Assembly (NCBI RefSeq): GCF_014174305.1
Contig: NZ_JABEQH010000010.1
Span: forward strand, 62,001 to 126,000
Direction of reading: 5' to 3'
Source: Gluconacetobacter johannae
Lineage (GTDB): Bacteria > Pseudomonadota > Alphaproteobacteria > Acetobacterales > Acetobacteraceae
Length of the DNA stretch: 64,000 nucleotides
The notes under the pieces were generated by a model, which was not told the DNA's origin, did no database searches, and saw only the letters and a program-made list of their open reading frames with translations. Below are positions 17,414 through 25,235 of the stretch, one piece after another. Both the position numbers and the translations under genes were made by a program. Positions within the stretch are counted from its first letter, which is position 1. Every line of letters starts with the position of its first letter.

Positions 17414-17973
17414 CCGTCCCGCCTTTCGGAAAAGGCGCCTGCCCATCCGGCCCCGCGACACTGCCCGAGGAAAAGATCGGCCGCTTCGTCGCCCGTGCAG
17501 GGCGTATCCGTCGGCCCGGTCCAGTTCACCAGCAGGATCGACGCATCCGGCCGCGCAACCGCCAGAATCCGGTCGGCCAGGGCCATGATGTCCGCCCGCG
17601 ACAGGAAATACAGCAATTCCGAGACCACGATCAGGTCGCACGACCCCGGCGACAGGGCAGGAAACGCGCCGGGCAAGTGCCCCTGGTGGAACGAGACCGC
17701 AGGCCAGCCCCGGCAGCGCGCCCGCGCCCGCCGTAACGCCGCCTCCGCCACATCCACGCCCAGAAGCCGCGCGCAACGGGGGGCGAGTTCCGCCGTCATC
17801 ACCCCGATGGAACAGCCGAGTTCCAGGGCGAAATCGAAACGCCGTTCGCCCAGCACCGCCAGCGTCCGGGCATATTTGCGGCGTTCATAGGCGCGGGTCT
17901 CGAACCCCCAGGGGTCGGGATGCGCGTCATACAGGCGGGCGAAGACCGATCCGGGCCAGCTTGCGCTACTCAT
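17371..17973 (-). CDS. NodS-like SAM-dependent N-methyltransferase
   Basis: Predicted 200 residues. It follows the nodulation protein S pattern closely: LYDAHPDPWGFETRAYERRKY at the N-terminus, the SAM-binding motif ELGCSIGVMT at about 51-60, LLGVDVAEAAL, the SELLYFLS segment and VNWTGPTDTPCTGDEA at about 149-164. Characterised NodS enzymes N-methylate the free amine of the deacetylated non-reducing glucosamine in Nod factors. The start at 17973 lies inside the end of the PIG-L gene (8-base overlap), so the two are translationally coupled. Its substrate here is presumably the amine released by the PIG-L protein, which is inference. Confidence 0.85.
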   Translation of the reverse strand: MSSASWPGSVFARLYDAHPDPWGFETRAYERRKYARTLAVLGERRFDFALELGCSIGVMTAELAPRCARLLGVDVAEAALRRARARCRGWPAVSFHQGHLPGAFPALSPGSCDLIVVSELLYFLSRADIMALADRILAVARPDASILLVNWTGPTDTPCTGDEAADLFLGQCRGAGWAGAFSERRDGYRIDLLAGDIRGT

Positions 17974-18697
17974 GATCGAGAAAGACCTCGAAGGGCACAT
18001 CGAAGGCCGACAGCAGAGTGTCCGGAAGACGGAATCCGGTCGGGTCATCCCCGATCAGGCCGCCATGCTGGCTTTCGTGCGCGCCGATCGCCTCGGCCTT
18101 CACCGTCAGGTAACGTGCGATATCGAGGCGCATCCCCTGCGGCGGCCGCTGGTCCAGTTCGGTGTCCGGCGCAATCAGCCAGCCCCACACCGGATAGGCG
18201 AGCAGGGACAGACCGCCGGATTGCCGTAACGCCACGCCCATTTTCCATGCGGCCTCATGATCGCAATGCGGGTCGTGACGCCAGGGGGCCAGGACCGTGC
18301 CGCACGCATGCCGCGCCGCCAGTCCGGCCAGGGTCTCCACCGCCCGGTCGAATGCCGGGCCTTCATGCGGCGCGGCGGCATCCGGCAGGCCGAGAAAGAC
18401 GATGCGTGCGGGCGCGAGGCCGAGGAGGGAGACGGCGTGCCGCGCCTCGGCCTGCCGCCGGGCCCGCAGGCGCGCGGGCGGCCACGCGCGCGAATGAGGA
18501 TGCGAGGCCGCGCCATCGGTCACGATCGCCACCAGCGGCGGCCGCCCGGCGGCGCAGCACGCCGCGATCAGCCCGCCGCAGCCCAGGCTCTCATCGTCGG
18601 CATGCGGGGCCAGCACCAGGGCGGTGCCCGGCACGATCCGGTCGAGCGGCCGGAAGGGCAAGGCCCGGAACGCATCCTGGACCAGGCCGGCCTTCAT
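17966..18697 (-). CDS. PIG-L family deacetylase
   Basis: Predicted 243 residues. The metal-binding motif PHADDE lies at about 31-36 and the second zinc motif HDPHCDH at about 141-147, both intact, so this should be an active zinc-dependent de-N-acetylase of the MshB/BshB/PIG-L class acting on an N-acetylglucosamine-type sugar. No signal peptide or membrane segment is seen. The start at 18697 overlaps the stop of the upstream acyl-CoA-dehydrogenase-like gene by four bases, and the stop overlaps the methyltransferase start. The context suggests it unmasks an amine that the NodS-like enzyme then methylates. Confidence 0.88.
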   Translation of the reverse strand: MKAGLVQDAFRALPFRPLDRIVPGTALVLAPHADDESLGCGGLIAACCAAGRPPLVAIVTDGAASHPHSRAWPPARLRARRQAEARHAVSLLGLAPARIVFLGLPDAAAPHEGPAFDRAVETLAGLAARHACGTVLAPWRHDPHCDHEAAWKMGVALRQSGGLSLLAYPVWGWLIAPDTELDQRPPQGMRLDIARYLTVKAEAIGAHESQHGGLIGDDPTGFRLPDTLLSAFDVPFEVFLDHE

Positions 18698-19800
18698 GCC
18701 GGCCCCTCCGGCTGGGGCAGGTCGCGCCGGGTGAACCAGCCGGCCGCCTCGACCAGCGTTTCGTCGGGCGCGGGCTGGCGCAGATAGGTCGCCAGGTCGC
18801 GCAGGATCCGCTCGACGACATTGCTGGTCACGAAAGCCGACAGGCCGAGCCCCCGCTGCACCAGTTCGATGACATCCAGCCCGGCGCGCTCGGTCGCGAT
18901 CCGGGCCAGATTGACCGTGGCGGCGACGTCGCCGGGGTCGAAGCCCCGCCCTTCCGCCACCAGCGCGGCCTTTCTGGCCCACAGCGCGGCCGTTTCCCGC
19001 GCGATCAGCGCCAGGCCCACGCGCACCCGCTGATGGGGGTCGCCATCACGCGCCCGGTCCGCCAGTTGCAGGCGCAACAGGTCCACCAGCCGGTCGATCC
19101 CGCCCAGCGCCACGGCGATGCCCCGCCACGCCCCGGCCGAAAACTCCGGCTGGCGCAGGTAATCGCCCGGCTGTCCGACCAGCGCGTCCGGCGTCAGGAC
19201 CACGCCCGTGAAATCGCAGCGCCCGGTGCCCGCCCCGCGCATGCCGCTGACGTCGCCGACCGACAGGCTGGCCGAACCGGCGTCGTCGCGCGGGACCAGG
19301 ATCAGGCGCGTGTCGCCGTTCGCGGCCCGCGCCGTTATCAAGGGGCGCGTGACCTGCAAGGCCCCGGAGGCGAACAGTTTTTCGCCGTGCAGCACGATCG
19401 CCGCGCCATCGTCGTGGAAACGAACGGGTTCGACCCCTTCCGTGACCCAGATGCCCAGCAGCGCCCCGTCGCGCACGTCCGCCGCCACCCGCCGCATCTG
19501 CGCGTCCGTGCCATAACGGGCAACCAGCCGGATGGCATTCACATGCCCTTCCAGCAACCGCCCCACCGCCAGGCTGCCCTGCCCCACCAGGCGCAGCAGC
19601 CGCAGAAGACCCAGGGCGCCCGCCGGCTCGGTTCCATATCCCCGTCCACCCCATGCGCGCGGCAACGGGGCGGAAAACGCCCCCAGATGTCGCAAATGGG
19701 CCATGCCCTCGCGCGGAAAGGCGGCCGCGCCGTCATTCTCCGACGCTTCCTGTTCCAGGGCCGGCAGCAAGGCGACCAGGGCGGCAAAGGGAAAATTCAT
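18694..19800 (-). CDS. Acyl-CoA-dehydrogenase-fold flavoprotein
   Basis: Predicted 368 residues with the acyl-CoA dehydrogenase fold: a helical N-terminal part, LLGIWVTEGVEP and GEKLFASGALQVTRPLI in the beta domain, and a C-terminal four-helix bundle ending with ERILRDLATYLRQPAPDE. At the place where classical members have the catalytic Glu (YEGT after a Tyr), this protein reads LRQPAP, so ordinary alpha,beta-dehydrogenation looks unlikely. Related flavin N-oxygenases and monooxygenases lack the same Glu. It is the first gene of a three-gene overlapping unit with the PIG-L and NodS-like genes. The ATG at 19800 was preferred to an in-frame GTG 21 bases upstream. Confidence 0.75.
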   Translation of the reverse strand: MNFPFAALVALLPALEQEASENDGAAAFPREGMAHLRHLGAFSAPLPRAWGGRGYGTEPAGALGLLRLLRLVGQGSLAVGRLLEGHVNAIRLVARYGTDAQMRRVAADVRDGALLGIWVTEGVEPVRFHDDGAAIVLHGEKLFASGALQVTRPLITARAANGDTRLILVPRDDAGSASLSVGDVSGMRGAGTGRCDFTGVVLTPDALVGQPGDYLRQPEFSAGAWRGIAVALGGIDRLVDLLRLQLADRARDGDPHQRVRVGLALIARETAALWARKAALVAEGRGFDPGDVAATVNLARIATERAGLDVIELVQRGLGLSAFVTSNVVERILRDLATYLRQPAPDETLVEAAGWFTRRDLPQPEGPA

Positions 19801-19873
19801 GCCCGACCCAACGCCCCGCACGCCGGGATGTTTCCCCAGCGGGCGGCGTGCGAAGGGCGAAGCCCGACCTTCC

Positions 19874-20482
19874 TTACGGTGTCTCGCCGTCCACCACGCG
19901 CGGCACCGACTGCCCGCGCGTCAGGTCGGTGATCCGCGCCACGGCCTCGGCCATCCGGTCGTCGGGGACGGCGATCACCAGCGCCGCGCCGGTCGCGTCG
20001 AATGCCTCGTCCTCGACCGTCGCGTCCAGCGCGCCCAGCCGCGCGCGCAGCAGCGCCAGATCGGCGAAGCCGCAATGCAGGGCCAGGCGCGTCGTCGGCA
20101 CGATCGGCACCCGGGGGGCCAGGCGCAGGCATTCCGCCGCCGTCCCGCCATAGGCGCGGACCAGCCCGCCCGCCCCCAGCTTGATGCCGCCGAACCAGCG
20201 CGTGACCACCACGACCGTCCGGTCGAACCCCTGCCCGTCGATCACCTGCAGGATCGGCCGGCCGGCGGTGCCGCCGGGTTCGCCGTCATCGTCGCTGCGG
20301 TAATCCTGCCCGATGCGGTACGCCCAGCAATTATGGGTGGCGTCGGCGATGCCGACCGCGCGCACGAAGGCCATCGCCTCGGCCGGGCAGGCGACCGGGG
20401 CCGCCTGCGCCAGGAACACGCTTTTGCGGACCTCGCGCTCCAGCCGGGCGGGGGCTGTGAGCATGACGCGCCCGGCGGTCAT
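19874..20482 (-). CDS. YigZ/IMPACT family protein
   Basis: Predicted 202 residues. The IMPACT N-terminal signature is visible: ATHNCWAYRIG, then DDDGEPGGTAGRPIL and TRWFGGIKLGAGGLVRAYGG. A smaller C-terminal ferredoxin-like domain follows. Family members are small cytosolic proteins linked to translation or stress in other organisms; the bacterial role is not settled. The start overlaps the radA stop by four bases (ATGA), and it is the last gene of the mlaE-mlaF-radA-yigZ run. A short stretch resembling the palindromic repeat family (19855-19873) directly follows its stop. Confidence 0.85.
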   Translation of the reverse strand: MTAGRVMLTAPARLEREVRKSVFLAQAAPVACPAEAMAFVRAVGIADATHNCWAYRIGQDYRSDDDGEPGGTAGRPILQVIDGQGFDRTVVVVTRWFGGIKLGAGGLVRAYGGTAAECLRLAPRVPIVPTTRLALHCGFADLALLRARLGALDATVEDEAFDATGAALVIAVPDDRMAEAVARITDLTRGQSVPRVVDGETP

Positions 20483-21891
20483 GCCGCGTCCCCGTCCCCC
20501 TCCACGCCGCCGAACAGCGCCACCAGGTCGCCCAGATGCCCGATCTCGTTCAGGTGCAGCCCCTCGGGCGCCACCAGCCGCGTGTTGCCCCTGGCGACCC
20601 GGCGCGGCAGGAAGGCGGCGTCGAAGCCCAGCTTCTGCGCCTCCTTCAGGCGGGCGTCGGCCTGGGCGACCTGCCGGACCTCGCCCGACAGGCCGACCTC
20701 GCCGAAATAGACCGCGCCGGCATGGGTCGGCCGCCCGGTGGCGGCGGACACCAGCGCCGCCGCCACCGCCAGGTCGGCCGCCGGTTCCAGCACCCGCAGG
20801 CCGCCGGCGATGTTCAGGTGCACATCCATGCCGTGCAGCTTCATGCCGCAACGTGCTTCCAGCACCGCCAGCAGCATGTTCAGCCGCGAGGAATCCCAGC
20901 CGACCACCGCGCGGCGCGGCGCGGAATCGCCGGATTTGGGCGACAGCAGGGCCTGGACCTCCAGCAGCACCGGGCGCGTGCCCTCGATTCCGGCGAAGAC
21001 CGCCGACCCGGCGATATGGCCGCGCCGTTCCGCCAGGAACAGGGCGGAGGGGTTGGGGACCTCGACCAGCCCCTGGTCGGTCATGGCGAAGACGCCGATC
21101 TCGTCCGTGGCGCCGAAGCGGTTCTTGGCGGCGCGCAGGATGCGGAACTGGTGGCCGCGATCGCCCTCGAAATACATCACGGCGTCGACCATGTGTTCCA
21201 GCACGCGCGGGCCGGCCAGCGCCCCTTCCTTGGTCACGTGCCCGACCAGGATCAGGCTGAAGCCCCGCTGCTTGGCCAGGCGGATCAGTTCGAACGCGGT
21301 GGCGCGAACCTGGCTGACGGTGCCGGGCGCGCTGTCCACGCTTTCCAGCCACATCGTCTGGATCGAATCGATGACCACCAGCGTCACGTCGCGCTCGGCC
21401 TCCAGCGTGCCGGCGATGTCGGTCACGTTGATCGCCGCCGCCAGGTCCAGCCCCGGCGCGTCCAGCCCCAGACGCCGGGCGCGCAGGCGGATCTGGTCCA
21501 CCGCCTCCTCGCCCGAGATGTACATGACCCGCCGGCCGCTGCCGGCCAGCGCGCAGGCCGCCTGCAGCAGCAGCGTCGATTTGCCGATGCCCGGATCGCC
21601 GCCCACCAGCACCACCGAGGCCGGGACCAGGCCGCCGCCCAGCACCCGGTCCAGCTCGCCGATGCGGGTGCCGATGCGCGGCGGCGGCTCCGCCTGGCCG
21701 TCGAGGCTGACGAAGGCGATCTTCGCCCCCCGGGCGCGGCGGGTGGCGGGTGCTCCGGTCGCCGACGGGGTCGCTTCCTCCTCGACGATGCTGTTCCATG
21801 CGCCGCAGGCCTCGCACCGGCCGGCCCATTTGGGGAAGGCCGCCCCGCAGGACTGGCAGACATATCGGGGCGACGACGGACGACGGGCCAA
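20479..21891 (-). CDS. radA: DNA repair protein RadA
   Basis: A 470-residue protein that begins with a TTG codon preceded by CCGGAG. It has the N-terminal zinc finger with C12, C15, C26 and C29, a RecA-like ATPase domain with Walker A GGDPGIGKST at about 98-107, the RadA-specific motif KNRFGATDEIG near 260, and a C-terminal Lon-protease-like domain lacking the protease serine. RadA drives branch migration of recombination intermediates. It follows mlaF by 39 bases on the same strand and overlaps yigZ, so it is probably expressed with the lipid-transport genes. All expected motifs are present. Confidence 0.95.
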   Translation of the reverse strand: MARRPSSPRYVCQSCGAAFPKWAGRCEACGAWNSIVEEEATPSATGAPATRRARGAKIAFVSLDGQAEPPPRIGTRIGELDRVLGGGLVPASVVLVGGDPGIGKSTLLLQAACALAGSGRRVMYISGEEAVDQIRLRARRLGLDAPGLDLAAAINVTDIAGTLEAERDVTLVVIDSIQTMWLESVDSAPGTVSQVRATAFELIRLAKQRGFSLILVGHVTKEGALAGPRVLEHMVDAVMYFEGDRGHQFRILRAAKNRFGATDEIGVFAMTDQGLVEVPNPSALFLAERRGHIAGSAVFAGIEGTRPVLLEVQALLSPKSGDSAPRRAVVGWDSSRLNMLLAVLEARCGMKLHGMDVHLNIAGGLRVLEPAADLAVAAALVSAATGRPTHAGAVYFGEVGLSGEVRQVAQADARLKEAQKLGFDAAFLPRRVARGNTRLVAPEGLHLNEIGHLGDLVALFGGVEGDGDAA

Positions 21892-21930
21892 GCGACGTAA
21901 CTCCGGAAAACGGACGGGGCGGCGCGCGTG

Positions 21931-22722
21931 CTAGCGACGCAGTTCCATGCTGATCGGCCCTTCGCGCCGGCCATGCGTGAACTGGTCCACCATGGGGTTG
22001 CCGCTGTCCAGCAGCGCCGACGCCGGCCCCTGCCAGATCAGCTTGCCCTGATATAGCATGGCCGCCCGGTCGCCAATCCGCCGGGCCGAGGCCATGTCGT
22101 GGGTGATGGCGATGGCGGTCGAACCCAGCCGGCGCACGCAATCGACGATCAGCCCGTCGATCACCGCCCCCATGATCGGGTCCAGCCCGGTGGTCGGTTC
22201 GTCGAAGAACAGGATGTCCGGCTGCGACGCGATGGCGCGGGCCAGGCCGACGCGCTTCTGCATGCCGCCCGACAGTTCGGAGGGGTACAGCGCGCCGACC
22301 GAGGGGTCCAGCCCCACCTGTTCCAGCACCCGGCCGGCATGGGCGCGGGCCTCGGCGCGGGGCATGCGCGCGCCGTGCCGACGCCCGGCCGCCATCAGGC
22401 CGAAGGCCACGTTTTCCCAGACGCTGAGGCTGTCGAACAGGGCGCCGTTCTGGAACAGCATGCCGATCTTCTCGATCGCGCCTTCGCGCCGGCGCGCGGG
22501 CAGGGTCAGGATGTCCACGCCGTCGATCTCGATCGACCCGGAATCGGGCGCGATCAGGCCCAGGATGCAGCGCAGCAGCACCGATTTGCCGCTGCCCGAC
22601 CCGCCGATGACGACGCACGACGTCCCCGGCATGACGTCGAGGTCGATCCCGTCGAGCACCCTTTTGGAGCCGAAGGATTTGGTCAGGCCGCGAATGCGGA
22701 TCTTGGGTGTTGCGTCCGTCAT
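21931..22722 (-). CDS. mlaF: ABC transporter ATPase, MlaF type
   Basis: Predicted 263 residues. It has Walker A GGSGSGKSVLL at about 40-50, the Q-loop sequence MLFQNGALFDSLSVWENV typical of MlaF/Ttg2A ATPases, the ABC signature LSGGMQKR and Walker B ILFFDEPTTGLDP. It would energise phospholipid traffic between the membranes with the MlaE permease encoded just upstream, whose stop overlaps its start by four bases. The MCE-domain substrate protein (MlaD) that usually follows is not encoded nearby. Confidence 0.9.
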   Translation of the reverse strand: MTDATPKIRIRGLTKSFGSKRVLDGIDLDVMPGTSCVVIGGSGSGKSVLLRCILGLIAPDSGSIEIDGVDILTLPARRREGAIEKIGMLFQNGALFDSLSVWENVAFGLMAAGRRHGARMPRAEARAHAGRVLEQVGLDPSVGALYPSELSGGMQKRVGLARAIASQPDILFFDEPTTGLDPIMGAVIDGLIVDCVRRLGSTAIAITHDMASARRIGDRAAMLYQGKLIWQGPASALLDSGNPMVDQFTHGRREGPISMELRR

Positions 22723-23504
22723 TGCGAGAAGAACACGTCGGTCAGCAGGTAATCGAACGCCAGCAGCAGGATCGAGGCCCCCACCACGGCCGAGGTCGTG
22801 GCCGCCCCCACCCCTTCCGCGCCGCCGCGGCTGTGATAGCCGTGATAGCAGCCCATCAGCGCGATCAGGAACCCGAAGACCGCCGCCTTGGCCAGCCCCA
22901 CGGTGATGTCGATCGGTTTCACCGTCGTCAGGGTCGCGGCGATATAGGCCGGGGCCGAGAAATCGAGCTTGACGACCGACACCGTGAACCCGCCCATCAC
23001 GCCCAGGATGTCGGCCACCAGCACCAGGAACGGCAGCGCCAGCGTCCCGGCCAGCAGCCGGGGCGTCACCAGGTATTTCACCGGATTGGTCGAAAGCGTG
23101 GTCAGGGCGTCCACCTGGTCGGTCACGCGCATCGTCCCGATTTCCGCCGCCATCGCGGCGCCGACGCGGCCCGCCACCATCAACCCGGCCAGCACGGGGC
23201 CGAGTTCGCGGGTGACCGACAGCACCACGATCCCGGCGATCGCGCTTTGCACATGGTACTGGGCGAAGCCGGTATAGGATTGCAGGGCGATGACCCCGCC
23301 CGAGAACAGCGCCGTCAGCGCCACCACGGGCAGCGAGAAGAATCCGATCTCGACCAGCGAGCCCAGGAAGATCCGCCAGTAGAAGGGCGGGCGAACCAGG
23401 TGCGACAGGCCGGCCAGGCCGAACAGCGCCATGGCCCCGGCCGTCCGGACCAGATTCAGCGCCGCGCGGCCCAGCGCCGCGATGAAATCGAGAATGGCGT
23501 TCAC
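22719..23504 (-). CDS. mlaE: MlaE-type ABC permease
   Basis: A 261-residue inner-membrane protein with a GTG start and five or six hydrophobic segments. Family features are YWRIFLGSLVEIGFFSLPVV, the conserved VLSVTRELGPVLAGLMVAGRVGAAMAAEIGTM region (positions about 95-125) and GCYHGYHSRGGAEGVGAATT near the C-terminus. It is the permease of the retrograde phospholipid (Mla) system that keeps the outer membrane asymmetric. It heads an apparent operon with mlaF, radA and yigZ. The leader upstream contains a candidate small RNA locus ending at 23651. Confidence 0.92.
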   Translation of the reverse strand: MNAILDFIAALGRAALNLVRTAGAMALFGLAGLSHLVRPPFYWRIFLGSLVEIGFFSLPVVALTALFSGGVIALQSYTGFAQYHVQSAIAGIVVLSVTRELGPVLAGLMVAGRVGAAMAAEIGTMRVTDQVDALTTLSTNPVKYLVTPRLLAGTLALPFLVLVADILGVMGGFTVSVVKLDFSAPAYIAATLTTVKPIDITVGLAKAAVFGFLIALMGCYHGYHSRGGAEGVGAATTSAVVGASILLLAFDYLLTDVFFSQ

Positions 23505-23650
23505 GAGAGACGCCGCAGGCCGTCCGGGCAGGTCGATCCGGGGTGGGCACGTCTGGCAGGTCGATAAGGCATGACACTGCCGTAGCGCGGGACGACGGGC
23601 ACGTCAAAACAAGGACGCCCCGACCGGCGCGCAAAACGCGCCCTGAAAAC

Positions 23651-23730
23651 AAAAAAAAAGCGGCGTCCAAAAACGCCGCCGTAGTTTAGGGAGGAAACGT
23701 CCATGAAGCGCGCGTGGGCGCCACTTCATC
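23651..23730 (-). ncRNA. Candidate small RNA with an anti-Shine-Dalgarno loop and intrinsic terminator
   Basis: Read on the minus strand, about 80 bases show three structures. A 5' hairpin pairs ATGAAG and CTTCAT (23703-23729). A small hairpin GTTT-CCTCCCT-AAAC exposes CCUCCCU, complementary to ribosome binding sites. A textbook terminator has the 7-base stem GCGGCGT/ACGCCGC (23660-23679) followed by nine T residues (23659-23651). A sigma70-like promoter sits immediately upstream. Alphaproteobacterial small RNAs with CCUCC loops are known, but this one is not identified with a named family. An mlaE leader attenuator is the alternative. Confidence 0.6.
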
Positions 23731-23734
23731 CCTC

Positions 23735-23765
23735 ATCTATGGCGGGCGGACCGCCGGCGGGTCAA
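23735..23765 (-). promoter_or_regulatory. Sigma70-like promoter of the candidate small RNA
   Basis: On the minus strand, TTGACC (23765-23760) is followed after 18 bases by CATAGA (23741-23736), or after 19 by ATAGAT. The predicted start of transcription falls at about 23729, at the first base of the 5' hairpin of the small RNA. Confidence 0.5.
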
Positions 23766-23902
23766 GCAAATTGTGCGGCGCAAAAATATGCCGCCGACGC
23801 GCCGGGACGGAGGCCGGCCCCGCGCGCCTCTGGCCAAATCCGACCCCGCGCTCCATAGTCCGGCGCAACCGGGAATGTCCCTGTCTTTTCGGGAGGATGT
23901 CC

Positions 23903-25228
23903 GTGCACATCGCAATGATCGGCGGAGGGTATGTCGGCCTCGTCTCCGCGGCCTGCTTCGCCGAGTTCGGCAACGACGTTTCGGTGGTCGAGATTGACCC
24001 TGCCCGGCTGGCGGCCCTGCGCGACGGCCGCATCCCCATCTACGAACCGGGGCTGGATACGCTGGTCGCCGACAATATCCGCGCCGGCCGCCTCTCCTTC
24101 GGCCATGACATCGCCGCCGCCGTCCGGGGGGCGGAGGCGATCTTCATCGCCGTCGGCACCCCGCCGCGCAACGGCGACGGCCAGGCCGACCTGACCTATG
24201 TCCACGAGGCCGCGCGGCAGATCGCCCGCGCCATGTCGGATTATGCCGTCATCGTCACCAAATCGACGGTACCGGTCGGCACCAGCCGCCGCATCGCCGA
24301 GATCATGCGCCAGACCTGCCCCGACCTGGCGTTCGACGTGGCCTCGAACCCCGAATTCCTGCGCGAGGGCAATGCGATCGGCGATTTCATGAAGCCCGAC
24401 CGCGTCATCGTCGGCCTGGACGAGGACGCGCCCGACGGCGGCGCCCGCGCCCGCGCGGTGCTGGGCAGCCTCTACCGGCCGCTCTCTCTGATCGAGGCGC
24501 CGGTCCTGTTCGTGAAGCTGGAAACCGCCGAACTGACCAAGTACGCCTCCAATTCGTTCCTGGCGATGAAGATCTCGTTCATCAACGAAATGGCCGACCT
24601 GTGCGAACGCGTGGGCGCCAATGTCCACGACCTGGCGCGCGGCATGGGCCTGGACGGACGGATCGGCCGGAAATTCCTGCATCCCGGCCCAGGCTATGGC
24701 GGGTCGTGCTTCCCCAAGGACACGCTGGCCCTGACCCGCATCGCGCAGGAAGCCGGCACGCCCACGCGCCTGATCGAGGCCACGGTCGGCGTCAACGACG
24801 CGCGCAAGGTGGCGATGGCCAGCCGGATCGTCGCGGCGTGCGGCGGGTCGGTGCAGGGCAGGACCATCGCCGTGCTGGGCCTGACCTTCAAGCCCGAGAC
24901 CGACGACATGCGCGAGGCCCCGTCGATCCCCATCCTGGTCCGGCTGGCCGAGCGCGGGGCCGATATCCGCGCCTTCGACCCGGTCGGGATGGCGGCCGCC
25001 CGCCCCCACCTGCCGCCCGCCATCACCTATTGCGACAGCGCGCTGGACGCGGCGCGGGGCGCCGACGTCCTGGTGGTCCTGACCGAATGGAACGCATTCC
25101 GCGCCCTGTCGCCGGTCCATCTGGCCACGGCGATGCGCGGCCGGACGATCGTCGACCTGCGGAACATCTTCGACCCCGCCGCCATGCGCGGGGCGGGCTT
25201 CACCTACAATTCGGTCGGGCGGCCCTGA
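23903..25228 (+). CDS. ugd: UDP-glucose 6-dehydrogenase
   Basis: Predicted 441 residues. The N-terminal Rossmann motif GGGYVG is at 7-12, followed by the conserved FIAVGTPP and TKSTVPVGTS; the catalytic cysteine C269 sits in GGSCFPKD. The enzyme oxidises UDP-glucose twice to UDP-glucuronate, a precursor of exopolysaccharides and modified lipid A. The GTG at 23903 was chosen because GGGAGGA (23891-23897) lies five bases upstream and the N-terminus MHIAMIGGGYVG matches the family; an overlapping ATG at 23897 would add two residues. It stands alone between two oppositely oriented units. Confidence 0.95.
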   Translation: MHIAMIGGGYVGLVSAACFAEFGNDVSVVEIDPARLAALRDGRIPIYEPGLDTLVADNIRAGRLSFGHDIAAAVRGAEAIFIAVGTPPRNGDGQADLTYVHEAARQIARAMSDYAVIVTKSTVPVGTSRRIAEIMRQTCPDLAFDVASNPEFLREGNAIGDFMKPDRVIVGLDEDAPDGGARARAVLGSLYRPLSLIEAPVLFVKLETAELTKYASNSFLAMKISFINEMADLCERVGANVHDLARGMGLDGRIGRKFLHPGPGYGGSCFPKDTLALTRIAQEAGTPTRLIEATVGVNDARKVAMASRIVAACGGSVQGRTIAVLGLTFKPETDDMREAPSIPILVRLAERGADIRAFDPVGMAAARPHLPPAITYCDSALDAARGADVLVVLTEWNAFRALSPVHLATAMRGRTIVDLRNIFDPAAMRGAGFTYNSVGRP

Positions 25229-25235
25229 CGGTTCG

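Noticed and set aside
19874-22618. A 914-codon open frame running through radA, mlaF and yigZ.
   Set aside because: Only its last 202 codons make a recognisable protein (YigZ). The rest is an out-of-frame shadow of radA and mlaF, caused by high GC content.
23703-23858. A 51-codon plus-strand frame with GGGAGG eight bases before its ATG, at the candidate small RNA locus.
   Set aside because: The composition is like background GC-rich sequence, no signal or motif is present, and the Shine-Dalgarno match is the complement of the small RNA's CCUCCC loop. The minus-strand promoter and terminator explain the locus better.
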